Assembly (NCBI GenBank): GCA_945910005.1
Contig: OX246743.1
Location: 36,921,398-36,985,397 of the forward strand
DNA length: 64,000 nt
Origin: Isoperla grammatica
Taxonomy: Eukaryota; Arthropoda; Insecta; Plecoptera; Perlodidae
Direction: 5' to 3'
In this document: positions 1-11,529 of the stretch, one piece after another
How positions within the stretch are numbered: the stretch's first letter is position 1
How the letters are laid out: each line of letters opens with the position of its first letter
Position numbers and translations under genes: made by a program
The notes under the pieces: model-generated
What the model was told of the DNA's origin: nothing
The model's database searches: none
Seen by the model: the letters and a program-made list of their open reading frames with translations, nothing else

Positions 1-194
1 TATCAGGACTCCCAGTCCCAGATCCAGGGCTGGTCTTAGAGGATTTGAGACCTTGTGCCAATTAAATGCCAGTGGCAGAGAGCACAATTTTACCAATGGA
101 GAAAAGCTGACAATCGTGAATAATGTGTCCATCATTCGAGGCATGTTACGGCCGTATCATTGCGTATCACTCGTATCATAACCAAAACCAGTGT

Positions 195-250
195 GTATAC
201 GAAAGTGTTTTAGCCGGAGCAGTGTGTATACGGCGTATACGCCCGTATAC
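195..250. repeat. cluster of GTATAC palindromes
   Basis: Four copies of the palindrome GTATAC occur at 195-200, 226-231, 235-240 and 245-250, most extended to GTATACG. The last three are spaced 9-10 bp apart. Related GTATCA words precede them at 148-178. This could be a degenerate tandem repeat or a cluster of protein-binding sites; nothing nearby decides which. Confidence 0.5.
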
Positions 251-259
251 GCACCACTA

Positions 260-1690
260 CACCACTGAACTGTACCGTGTGTAACAATAAAACTAAAAAA
301 ACTTAAGCTTTATTAAGAAAAACTTAATAACTTGGTTTATATATAATACAATAATTTAAATTTAACAAATAATAATCATAATAATAATAATAATAAGATA
401 TAAAATAGTGTGAGTAGAATAATGTACTGGCAAAAGAAACGCAGTCTGTACACTGTGAGAGATTGATTTTTGGATATACCAACACTAGCCCGCGGTGGTA
501 TCTAGAAGCTATTCCTGAAATTCGCCTTATCCCGTTCTCGTTCACTTTACTATCATCATCCAATAATTACCAGTACATAATCTCGATTAGTCTCGTTGCA
601 TGGATAGAAAACAAAGCCCAACAAAGTGTTGCCTCATTGGAGAAGACAAAAACCGTGCGACTGTTGCAACACGTTAATGCGTTGCAAGTTTTACATTTGA
701 AAGATTCCATGTGATAGAACTATAGGAAGTGGTTTGTGATTGTGTGAATGTAGTTTCTGAAAACGTCAATTTATCTTTTTAAGAGTGTCCGCTGCAGGCA
801 GTTTAAATAGCGTGGGAATTACTGTTCGTTTCTGGTTGACGTTGACATATTTCAAAAGCGAAATTTACAGGAAAATAACATTTTAAAGCGAAACAAAATA
901 GATTCTATACACTTCTTTGAAAAGGCACGTGGGTAAATGGAAAATCGTGCATGGTTTTCAATTTTCCGAATTACAATCATAATTATACACAAGGCTCAAG
1001 ATATACTCAGAAATACTGTTTTACACTGTAGACGTACAAGATTTTAATTATTCACGTTGAAAGTAAAATGTTCTCTTATGGAAGCACAAACAGAATTTGC
1101 TAAACATAAGTTAAGCAGTGAGTACAGCCCTTTTTAGCTTTCAAAAGCAGTATGTAGAATTCAATAACATCATATTTAGTTTTTAAGTGGAAATACTATC
1201 ATAAAAATAAAAATGCGTGTGAAATTACCTGTTTTAATCATATCTTAACAATACTACACCACATCCCGAAAGTGAACACTGGTTTCAATTCAGGTTCAAA
1301 AGAACTGAATACTGTTTAAAAAACATACTATACTAAGTGTGATTGTTATTTTAAATTTAGTTAATTACAAAGAGCACTTGAAACGTCAACCCTTACAATA
1401 ACCATATTTAAATATATTTTTTTAATGTATTTAGTGCTTACAAACCAAAATTGCGTCAGGCTTTCGCTTTAATGCCCAATTTAGACGGTTGAAGATTTCT
1501 TGAATTCAGCGACAAAAAGTATCAAAACATACGTAGATTATAAAATACAAACATTTTCTATTTTATTTCATTCGTTTCTGTCCTTAAATTCAAGAAAACT
1601 TGAACAGATACATTGAACCGTCCTTCACCGTCAGTTTTGGACGGTTTTAATATTGGCGGTAGTATTTCCTGCAATTCCCGCGCGGTTTAT
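260..1690. other. AT-rich sequence without recognised gene
   Basis: The stretch is AT-rich, with a short TAATAA-type run near 375-395. The open frames here are short, low in complexity and match no family I recognise. Confidence 0.6.
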
Positions 1691-1697
1691 AACGCGC

Positions 1698-1740
1698 TTT
1701 ATAAGTAGCCTATGATGAGAACTCTCCAGTAGCCGACCGT
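1698..1740 (+). promoter_or_regulatory. possible TATA-type core promoter
   Basis: TTTATAAG at 1698-1705 follows a locally CpG-rich stretch (1676-1697). An initiator-like CTCCAGT lies about 30 bp downstream, at 1734-1740. That spacing suits a TATA/Inr promoter, but no coding exon or splice donor follows on the plus strand. It may be chance or a retroelement relic. Confidence 0.2.
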
Positions 1741-2297
1741 CTTTCATCACGCGAGTATTAGCAGTGTCATTGAGTTTAAAATACCTAGTGTCAGGTGTGG
1801 GTGGGGGTTGCGAGACTTAAAGGATGGGAGGGGAGGGGAAAGAGGGGAAGCCGCTCAGCCGGTAAACGAAGTCTAGACACTTTCATCCCTTCAAGTGGGG
1901 ATGGAGTGGGCAGACTTATGTGAACCAAAGTCTGTCGATCCCTCAGCACAGGTGAAATAACACAAAGTAGTCGAGGAAACTTTGAATCTAGTGGGAAAAT
2001 TGTTGTTTTGTTAGACTGTTGTTGGTTTGTGTTGCATGTTAGATTGTGATGTGATAGCGATGTGGTGAAGTCGAGGGTGAAAGAGAACTTTGAATAATTT
2101 AAAAGAAAACAAGGTCTCGCCACAGTCTTAAGAAATAACATAAATTTAATCTGCTCAAATATGAACATTATTATAATTTGTTGGATGAATGTATTAATTT
2201 TGTGTCTTAATATTAGGCATATAAACATACATTATGACAGGGTAATATTGTTGAATGTGTATTGTAGCATAGAGATCCAACACTAGCCGCTGTTATT

Positions 2298-2460
2298 GTC
2301 TACTGCTTCGTACAGTCAACATATTCTAGTCGGCTAGTAGCAGAATGTAAACGCATGCACGGATCACTGATCAGAATATTATTGTGCGCTGTCATTATGC
2401 ACGCACTTGCGTTCTGCTACTAGCCGTCTAGATTATGTTGAGTGTTACGAAGCAGTAGAC
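2298..2460. mobile_element. foldback element with ~62-bp inverted arms
   Basis: The left arm begins GTCTACTGCTTCGTA at 2298. The reverse complement of the right end (2460 downward) begins with the same 15 bases and stays similar for about 62 bp. Both arms contain CGGCTAGTAGCAGAA. The unpaired centre is about 40 bp. This is the form of a small foldback transposon or MITE. No flanking target duplication is obvious and no protein is encoded. Confidence 0.75.
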
Positions 2461-4827
2461 AGACAACCGTAGCCGTTGCGTATCTACCACACAATACACT
2501 CAATGGTAGTATCTACGTCATAATATTATACATAAATGAAAATGGCAAGCTATCACACGAGTTCAGTTTGCTTATTAAAGGTGGTTTTAGTATAGTAGCG
2601 ACCCTGTGCTTCCTAATCCTCACAGCGTTCACTCGAAATTAATTTTATAATTCTCTGAAAATACTCGAGGTTGTGTGAAAAGTAAGACTTTATCACAACA
2701 AGATGTTAATTAATACATTTTCTCTATAACACTGCAAAGGACAGCCTTTTCAAGTAAACGATGTTAGAGCAGTTTTGCTCACAGTGTTCTTATTAAGACG
2801 TTTGATGTTGTTGGAAGGTAGATGCAGGGGATTGAGAACGTAAAATTTTTATCTAGAATACGTTCCTAACTGAACTAGTAAGTATAAAAACAAATAATGT
2901 ATTCAAGTGATAGGATCTCATCTCATCCTACAGCAGGTATCATATAAACATTTACTAGACTAATCATATTTATACATCCTATCTCGAACTGTCAAAACGT
3001 GGGCTTGTACAAGATATGTCTGCGTCAGAAACCCAGAAATTATCTCTCATCCAAACTGAAGAAAACAGTAGTAAAAAATATCGATTTTCTTAGTAAATAT
3101 TTTAAGGAAACCAAAATCTAGATTCACAGTCGCAATGAAAATATATTAATTTTTTACGTTATGACATTTGTATTTCATTCTACGTTTCTCACTACACGAT
3201 TTATTATTACTAACATAAACAGTAATATACAGCATAACAATATAAACAGAACTGTGTTTCACATGGACAGTTGTCTGAAGAATCAACAGTTATCTCGTCA
3301 ACGTAATACCAGCCCCGAGAAAAATAAAAAGCATTTACGGTCTTGTTCCTAAAGTACCATTAATGTTTTTAAGTTGTTTAATGGTGCACTCTGCAGCAAG
3401 ATCACACAAAGTGTTGCCTCGTTTAGACCAATGGTAGATGGATCCAAGCTGGGTTAGTGTAGCTCGGGTGCAGATGGGGGATTAATATATACAGTACCGA
3501 CCAGCTCGTATTAGTAACAAGGTGGTCTCAATTGCGCTCAGCGCTATTTCCCTTTATGTGGCAATAAGAGGTACCACAATCTCTGGGCTAAGTGGGTGCA
3601 CTATAACAATTCGGTAGACCGCTGCTAGATAAGATAAAGTCTTTCTTCAGAGAATCTTTCCCTTCGTGTAGGTAGTAGCTTTAAACTACATTGTATTCAA
3701 ATTATGTGTTGCGTGTATCATGTAACCCGAAATATAAATACAATATAGAGAAATTGATCAAGTTATAGTAGAGATACATTTATTTTCAAGTGTTCTGTCT
3801 TTATGTATGGAATCGTCAGATACATTTTCGGGGTCGCCGTCACAGTTACAGTGGTCATCTTCATGATAGTCCCCCCCCCCCCCCAAACTCCAGATTTATT
3901 CATAAGCCTATTCCGAAATCATTTCTCATAGTTTTCTTACCTTTTTGAGGCAAAATTTCAACTTGTAAGTAAAAAGTTCAACTGACTGAAGATGTTGGAA
4001 ATTAGATGCAGCTACCAAATGCCATATCTTGTCACCATATTACAAATGAATTGGTAAATCGAAATCAAAATGTCATTTTCACGAGCCTCTAAGCCCGCCT
4101 ATGCTGATCGGTTCGATCCTTTGTAGGCCTACCCGAGAACCGCAATGAATGCTTTGATGTAACTCTGAGGAATGTCCAACCAGTGACCACTTATCAGCAT
4201 GACGTTGAGCAGTCTTGCCAAATAGGTACACAAGGAATGTCTACTTCGATCGACTTTTTACATTATTTCAGTTTAAGTTCTTTGGTGGCTAAAAAAATGT
4301 TGGTTAGTGTCTTTATAAAACATCACATAGTCAACTAACTCAACAATGCCCCGAATAAAAATGTTTCTAGCGAAATGCCGCTTTCTTTGATGCCAAAAAT
4401 GTAGTCAACTTAATTCTTACCTTGATTTTTCACAATTTAATTTGGTGAGCATTGTTTTGATAGATATTATTACCACCTTAATAATAGTTATGAAGAATAC
4501 TACACAAATGTAAAACAATTTTTAAAAATGATAAAAGCTGCTACTTGGTTTAAGGTGTGATAGATTTTTGGAACAGAAACATCTCCGTGTGTAAAAAAAA
4601 GTTATTGGATGTTTTCCAAGAGGTTTTGAAGATTGATCAATGTAAACGCAGTACGCTTTGAACATTTTATCTTCCATGCTTATAATATTTTATATTCTAA
4701 TTAAGTTATTCCTGTTGAATTTTTGTTAATTGTATACACAAGCTTACGAATCAAGTGACCTGTTTAAGTTCGTCGTTAAATAACATATCAATACAGTATA
4801 TTATATTTATTTATTATATTTAGTTAC
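2461..4827. other. no recognised gene; poly-C run
   Basis: A 14-base C run lies at 3871-3884. The rest is AT-rich with short, non-conserved open frames. I see no exon, RNA gene or bounded repeat. Confidence 0.55.
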
Positions 4828-4926
4828 CAATTGATTAACTTTTTAATCTACTGTTTAATAATCACGGATTGGTAACCACAGTCTAACAAACTGTTTGAAG
4901 ATAATCTCCGATTAACGGCTAGACTC
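4828..4926 (-). mobile_element. partial copy of dispersed MITE family F
   Basis: Read on the minus strand, this resembles the copies at 34993-35164 and 47965-48117. Shared words include GTTAATCGGAGAT, GGTAACCAATCCG and GATTAAAAAGTT in the same order. The outer ends are eroded. It encodes nothing. Confidence 0.5.
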
Positions 4927-4935
4927 GGACTAAAC

Positions 4936-6608
4936 GTTTGATTAATTAAAGAGAATAAAAAATATACTCAATTAAGTTATATTGTTAAACATAACTCATA
5001 CAACTGGTTTTCGAAGTGAAGTTATATTGTTGTAAGAGCTACGACAGGCGTAACTAATTATAACGCACTCGTCAGCAGAGATAGTGGTAGAGTGGATGTG
5101 CATCCATCCAACGAACTGTATCAAATTTATCTTTGAGATGAATGCGTCGCTGACGCATCGTCAAGAATTAGGTTACGTCAGTCATTGAAGAAACGTCAGA
5201 CTAAGATGAGAAGGCGGGAAAAAATCCTAGACCAACGACCGCCACAATACTGTGTTGTATTAATCTTATGATTGGTTCGAGCTAGAAGAATCATTTTTAA
5301 TAAGTAAATTAGACATGTTTGACCCTGTCAGAAAAGCTTTCTTTATGATTTCTTTGAGGTTGAGGCGTACCTTTGGCTTTAAGGAATGCTTTTCGATGAT
5401 GAAGTTGTTATATTGGTGAGATGTCAGAGGTTAGTGAGAGATTCTAAAAAAAATCTTCAGTACAGTGTGCATTAACTTACAATTATGGTATTTGGCTTTC
5501 TAGAAGAAGTGTCAATGAATATTATAAAGACTAATGAAGAAAATAATAAGCCACAAAAGAAAACAGTTCAGGATTGCTGATGGTGGGATTAGAACCTAAC
5601 CTAAAACCTACCGAGTTGTCTATCAAAACTAGTGCTCAGCCCTTTCTCAGTCATATAATGCCTAACACTTCAGTTTTGTTAGGTTACTTGAAACAAGAGT
5701 AATCCCCGTGTCATTAATTCTGGTTAAATCTCCTCTCGTATGTTCAGCTTTATAAAGAACACTTATTTTCTCGAGTAGTTTTTAAAATGTTGAAGGCTGA
5801 AACCGACTAATATAATAAGTTCGAAAAAACATAAAATACTAAAAAGTGTCGAGGGTTGCGAATGTATGAAGATGATTTGTATCTAACAGAAAAATGTAAT
5901 TAATTAATGTATTGATTACATTATTGGCCATTGTTATATTATTATAAATGCATACAAGAATCCTAAAAAAGAGAGATTTTAAAGCTGTCAAAAAAATGTG
6001 TCTCACTTATTTTTTTTTATGTATGCCAATAACAATTTTCCCGCAATAAAAATAGATTTAAAAAATATCTCTCTCCTCCCGTAAAGCCCATATTTCATAT
6101 TTCCTTGCATCTCATTAACGCAGCTGTTTCGCGGATAAAAACCCAGAATCCAAGTTGACACCAATTAGTTAGCGCTTACGTCGCATGGAGCGCTTGATTT
6201 ACTCTGCGTGTGGTTCACACGTGCTTCACACGTGTATCTCGGCTCAACACGTGGCCTTTTAGTACAGTGTAGCAAATACTGCCGGGTGATCTCATCGACA
6301 AGTGTAAATATTGAGATCGGGATTGCGGAATGTATGGCAAAAAGACACATTTGGAATGTTGCTGTATAAGACTCGAGATCCTCTAATCCCTTGGTGGGGT
6401 TAAGTCGAGTCCTGTTCCATTTTACAACCTTAAACCTGTTATTCAAATTGAAGAATTATTGATGGAAACAAACGAATTGAGCTGTCAAAACAAATTATGG
6501 TCCAAAAAAAAAAATCTGAAAAGAGTTTTGTCTTTGTATTCTATAAATAGTATCAAAAGAAATTTTTTCATTGTAATTTCACACCCTTGACTGGTATCCT
6601 TATTTTCA
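4936..6608. other. mostly unassigned; one tRNA-like SINE remnant
   Basis: At 5585-5640 the minus strand carries GGTTCTAATCC, a good match to a Pol III B box. A weak A-box-like stretch (GGGCTGAGCACTAG) lies upstream of it, as in a decayed tRNA-derived SINE. It does not fold as a tRNA gene. The rest shows only short open frames. Confidence 0.35.
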
Positions 6609-7365
6609 TATACGTAACTGATATGGTGGGGCCCAATATAACCCCAGTTTTAATTTTACTTTTAAACTGCCTAAATAACAACAAATGTGAATTATTGTGC
6701 TGAGGACTAATTTATATAGATTTTATTCATTGTATATACAATATGGATTGATGTTTAATCAATAATGAGCGCAAGTTACACATTTTTTACTAAAAGTAAG
6801 TAATTTTCAAACTAAAAAAAACAGTGAATGTTTTAAAATGTATATTAAAACATATAATTTTTATTTTCCTTCTTGCGCGTCGATTTATTGTTAATAGATA
6901 TTCAAATCATTCTCTGAAATAAAAAAAACAGAAATATTATGTTTGTGTGTCAAACCAACAAGGGTGTCTGTTTTGCATGTCATGAGTACATTTTTTATTT
7001 CTTGTTAATTCAACCAGATTGTTTACTTTTGTCCATTATAGTGAACACTGGTTTACAATACGCAAAGTTATGTTTGTTTTTAACTTTTAAGAGTTGTTAC
7101 GATGTCATTTGCATCCATATTGTCAAATAATTTGTAAAAGAAAAAGTCCCGTAAGAGGTATGTATCCTGGGGTCTTTTTTTACCCCACGAATTAATTGCC
7201 GCCAAACGCTTCGGAGCAACAAAAACACAACCACTACCTTCAACGCCTCAGCGGGAACTGAGATTACCTAATTCGCCAGCCGCTTGCTAGAACTTCCTGG
7301 TGGTCAAATATAGAACTATATCGTGCTGGGGTCGGCACAGACCCCACCATACCAGTAACGTATAA
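6609..7365. mobile_element. DNA transposon remnant with 23-bp terminal inverted repeats
   Basis: The left end (6609-6631) and the reverse complement of the right end (7343-7365) match at 21 of 23 positions: TATACGTAACTG then ATATGGTGGGG against TATACGTTACTG then GTATGGTGGGG. Subterminal GGGGT/ACCCC words recur inside, at 7169-7185 and 7328-7345. The 757-bp body has no recognisable transposase, so it is a non-autonomous or internally deleted element. The superfamily is uncertain. Confidence 0.75.
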
Positions 7366-7909
7366 TTTGGTCTGTTTGAACAAAAACATTTAGATAGTGC
7401 AGGTTATGTATATTTTGTGTCCATATTACATTGGGTTTACACAAGTTGTGAAACTAGTTTAAAAATCTGAGTTGGTCCACGAAGTATGTTTTCGTCTGGA
7501 GAAGATTCCTATTCACGATGTGCCCAACAATAACGGTATGAATGAAGTAACCAAGATGATATGATTCTGTTTGGAATGAGATTACCACAAACAAATCTTT
7601 TCACACCCTTACAAATCATAAAAATGATAAAAGCTTCGCGGTATTCTTCATAACTTTGTGGATTTGGGCTTCATACATGTTCGTTTTCACGACGATAAAA
7701 AGGATTCCAGTCAGACGAAACTTATGTACGGAAAACAAGGTTACGCGTTGATGTATGCGCGGGCTTATGCAGGACGTAAACTAGAAGCAATGTAATAACA
7801 CGTGAAGTTGGCTACCGTGTTCACGACAGAGAAATAAATACTGGGGGGAAGAGGGAGGGGGAAGGGCAACGAACGATCATGTACTCGCGCAGATATACAT
7901 AAATCAAGG

Positions 7910-7997
7910 GTATTACAGAAACTTTCTTTTCCAACACCACTTCGGGTCAGTTCGTGAGGTATTACAGAAACCTTTTTTATCTTCGGGTCAGTTCGCG
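7910..7997 (+). repeat. two-unit 49-bp tandem duplication
   Basis: GTATTACAGAAAC starts at 7910 and again at 7959. Each copy is followed by CTTCGGGTCAGTTCG. The copies differ by several substitutions and a short deletion. A CpG-containing stretch follows, and an ATG at 8039 opens a frame of only 20 codons. Confidence 0.7.
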
Positions 7998-8221
7998 ATT
8001 TGCTCGTTTTGTGAGTCTAGCAACGACGAGATTCAATATGGCTGCTGTTGTTTGGTTAACGGTTGGTTGTTTATTAAAACTTTTCAATACTTGGTTCTAG
8101 GTGGAGAGATATTTAAATAAGCTTGGCATATTATTAGATTCGCTAAATGCGCTCTAACTTCAGCATGGGCTTACTTCAAATCCAGAACTTAGAACGTATC
8201 TTTATAGTTTGAGATAATGTC

Positions 8222-8475
8222 CAGGGCCTGGATTCACAAAGATGCCTAACTCTAAGTTGTCCTATGTTAGGCAAATCCTAACTGAACATCGAGATAAATC
8301 ATCTCTGGGTATTACTACACATTTACAAATAAAATATTATTGGTTAAATTAATGATATTTTACTATATTTTATCTTTATGATATTGCAGAACGACATATG
8401 CGTGATTTATATCACTAAGATTTGCCTAAACTAGGACGTCTTAGCACTTAGGCACGTTTGTGAATCTAGGCCCTG
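8222..8475. mobile_element. MITE family M4 (hAT-like ends), copy 1
   Basis: The left end CAGGGCCTGGATTCACAAAG is the imperfect inverse of the right end, which finishes GTGAATCTAGGCCCTG. The subterminal words GCCTAACTC and CTTAGCACTTAGGC are also inverted relatives. The 254-bp element is non-coding. Further copies lie at 39345, 46511 and 61714. The CAGGG start suggests the hAT superfamily, but no 8-bp target duplication is visible. Confidence 0.8.
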
Positions 8476-10362
8476 GTTCCTAGGCAACTCACTTCTTTTG
8501 GTAGCTTTACTTGCCTCTATAAGAATACCGTAGTAACTTGGTATGATCATAGGCTAAAGAAACTACGAATGAACCAAAAGTGGAGTTGAAATAGAAGATA
8601 TCTTTACGACCGTTGATTTAGATAATGTTGGAGGTTGTACATGCAAACAGGTGACAGTGGAAGAACATGTTTTGATGATATTAGGATTATTTCCTTGAGG
8701 GGGCGGAAGTACTGAATCAATGTTAAATAGTAAGACAAGTGAATAGATATGAACCCTATGATAAACAATTCGATTCCTTTTTTTTATAATAATGTTGGTA
8801 GGATACAAAATGTTTTGAAGTATAACATAAAGTATGCATTTTATTTCTGTTATAAATGCTTCTAGAAATACTGCGCAAAATAATGTATTAAACTGTTCGA
8901 CAGGCCACATGTTATCAATGAAATAGCGTGAACACTTATAAGAGTAATGTTGTTATACCATATGGCGGTTGTCCACCAGCTCAAAAAGCTGTTACAAGCT
9001 TTAATTAAAGCTAATATATGAAAACACAGTTCATTTGAAAATGTAATCATTTTAAAACGTGCAAGAAAACCATCATATGTTTATAATCACTATGATTAAC
9101 TGCATACGGATTTAAAAATATATATGGAAAGAAAACTCATTACGGAAATAAAGAGGAAAACAGGTTTAACCTTTATTCCTAAAAAAATAAGGAAAGTAAC
9201 ACGTTTTACTGCCAACAATTATTCTTACTTATAATAAACAAAGTGATATATTATTCTGGTCTGTTTACAGCAGTGACTCATAATGAATGAGGAAGCCACT
9301 GTTGAACGGCACCTAAGTATATACAATATAAAACAAAGATTAATGTATCTTTATTTTAGTCTTAGTTTAATCGTTGCTTGGAAGTTTTCGTTGTCAAGAA
9401 CTATTTTTCTTCTTCTCCATCTTACCGTAATATGATGTATTATTGTTCCGGTAGAAACTCTCAAAGCATTTATTAAGAAATTATCATCTGACTAATTTGA
9501 AATAATTTAAGACCATGAATATATGTTGGAAGCAACACAGGCAAAATCAATCAAATGAACACTTCCCAAATATCTGACTGGTTCATTTTATTCCTTTTTA
9601 TAAGCAAATTTTCTGATATTTTAGATATACAATAAAGATGGGGAATTTAAGTGAAAAAATAATTTTAATGATTATAAATAATAATGATAATATAGTTAAT
9701 TGTTAGCATACTATCTTCATTGAAGATGTTATTAGCATATACTAATAAAACATAATTTACTCTCCATGATCGCATCATAATCGATATCGACGCTTTATTT
9801 TCTAGTCGATTGTAAGTATCGATTGGCCCATTTATCGAGTTATCTGAAATAAAGTATACCATGCATTCACTACGTGTATCTCTTCATCCTACTCTCTCTC
9901 AGTAAATATTTGTCTAATCAAACAATCATGCCTAGAGTGAGTAAGGTTCAGTCTTTACACACAACCCTTCATCACGTATATTAATAGCATGTTAACCCTG
10001 TGCGTACCGCCTAGGGGCAAACACAGCTACTAGTTCTAAACCTTCATTCGGGTGGTCCAAATTAAATGTCTGCCTCACTGTCTCCCTGACAGATCTCCCG
10101 CACTTTGCCCATCCCTCCAAGGGACCTTCTATTACCGTTCCTATTTATCAATCGAAGCTGGTTTCATGCGAGGTAGATCCCCAACCTAAGCTAGACTTAA
10201 AACGATGTATGCATTTGGAGGCAAGAATAGATACCTAAAAATAGGTGAAACCACTTTTCACAGGTATAAATATTTACTTTATTAATTCATTAGCAATAAT
10301 GATGGATTATAAAGTCAGAACAGTTAATTATAACAACGGTTATACATTTTTGTTAGCCTGCT
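8476..10362. other. no recognised gene
   Basis: AT-rich. The minus-strand open frames at 8563-8910, 8862-9050 and 9665-9862 are low in complexity and match nothing known to me. The 10000-10150 segment is richer in GC and may be an old repeat, but no end is definable. Confidence 0.5.
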
Positions 10363-10802
10363 CCCGTCCCGTCCCGTCCCGTCCCGTCCCGTCCCGTCCC
10401 GTCCCGTCCCGTCCCGTCCCGTCCCGTCCCGTCCCGTCCCGTCCCGTCCCGTCCCGTCCCGTCCCGTCCCGTCCCGTCCCGTCCCGTCCCGTCCCGTCCC
10501 GTCCCGTCCCGTCCCGTCCCGTCCCGTCCCGTCCCGTCCCGTCCCGTCCCGTCCCGTCCCGTCCCGTCCCGTCCCGTCCCGTCCCGTCCCGTCCCGTCCC
10601 GTCCCGTCCCGTCCCGTCCCGTCCCGTCCCGTCCCGTCCCGTCCCGTCCCGTCCCGTCCCGTCCCGTCCCGTCCCGTCCCGTCCCGTCCCGTCCCGTCCC
10701 GTCCCGTCCCGTCCCGTCCCGTCCCGTCCCGTCCCGTCCCGTCCCGTCCCGTCCCGTCCCGTCCCGTCCCGTCCCGTCCCGTCCCGTCCCGTCCCGTCCC
10801 GT
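10363..10802. repeat. (CCCGT)88 pure pentanucleotide microsatellite
   Basis: Eighty-eight consecutive copies of CCCGT run without interruption over 440 bp. The array ends in a single degenerate unit, TCCGT. The repeat unit contains no stop codon in any frame on either strand, so long open frames appear on both strands. They are repeat artefacts, not genes. The array directly abuts a fragment of the dispersed element that also occurs at 43340-43605. Confidence 0.98.
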
Positions 10803-10811
10803 TCCGTAATC

Positions 10812-10876
10812 TAGTCCCGTTTGGGCTCGGCCTAGGGTGACTCTGCCAGTCGTTAGCGGCGACTGTAAGAGACCCT
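10812..10876 (+). mobile_element. fragment of dispersed element R (head region)
   Basis: The sequence around AGGGTGACTCTGCCAGTCG and the following GGCGACTGTAAGAG closely resembles 43360-43400 (AGAGTGACTCTGCTAGTCG, then AGAGGCGACGAAAG). Only the head of the element survives here. It sits immediately beside the pentanucleotide array. Confidence 0.6.
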
Positions 10877-11414
10877 GGTAGTTGCTTTCTGTATTTTCGC
10901 TGGGTTATATCATAAAATGATTTCATGAGTGTCTTTCCTTCTTACAGACGATCAGAATAGATCACAATTACAGAAACATTGGTATTTAACACATTGTTCA
11001 CCGCCGATGTACATAGTGTACAATGCGATTCATTATTTTGGTGAAACATTTCTGTCATTCCAAGAATGGACGTTCACGCTTTATAACTGCACATACATAC
11101 AGCCTAATTCAATCACCGTGTGCATGGTTCATCTACCCAGCGCAAAAGGCGTTATACTCAAAGACAAGATGACCGAGAGATCATGAAACCGTATCAAGCC
11201 ATTCACCAATCAACGTTGGAAGAATATCGGTGTGCTATATAATTAACAATTGACGTGATCTTATTTTCGCGCGACAAAATACCAACGGACAAGTTTAAAA
11301 GATGTTTATTCACACGTTAGTATGGCAATTATAAGATTGACACGTGCTAAATTATAAGTCTGTGAATTTGCTGTATAAATTAAACTTTTTGCAGTCAGCT
11401 GACTTAACTATACA

Positions 11415-11525
11415 GTTGGACTATGGACTATTCGCATACTGAGGAAAGCATCGGACAAAACCTTTAATCTGCATTACCGGTGGTCGGAATCGAACTGATG
11501 ACTTCGTTAATTGAGTATCGTGTGT
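11415..11525 (-). mobile_element. decayed tRNA-derived SINE (family A)
   Basis: On the minus strand, AGTTCGATTCCGACCACCGG contains a Pol III B box and the family's conserved CCGG end. The body word ACTGAGGAAAGC also matches the intact family members at 42.6 and 18.0 kb. The A box is not recognisable. Confidence 0.5.
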
Positions 11526-11529
11526 ACTG

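Noticed and set aside
1791..2228. 145-codon minus-strand open frame
   Set aside because: Composition follows local GC and purine content, with no recognisable domain and no splice or start context; probably chance.
10245..10926. Long open frames (189 and 200 codons) encoding RPVPS and GRDGT repeats on opposite strands
   Set aside because: They are translations of the stop-free CCCGT microsatellite and have no flanking protein-like sequence.
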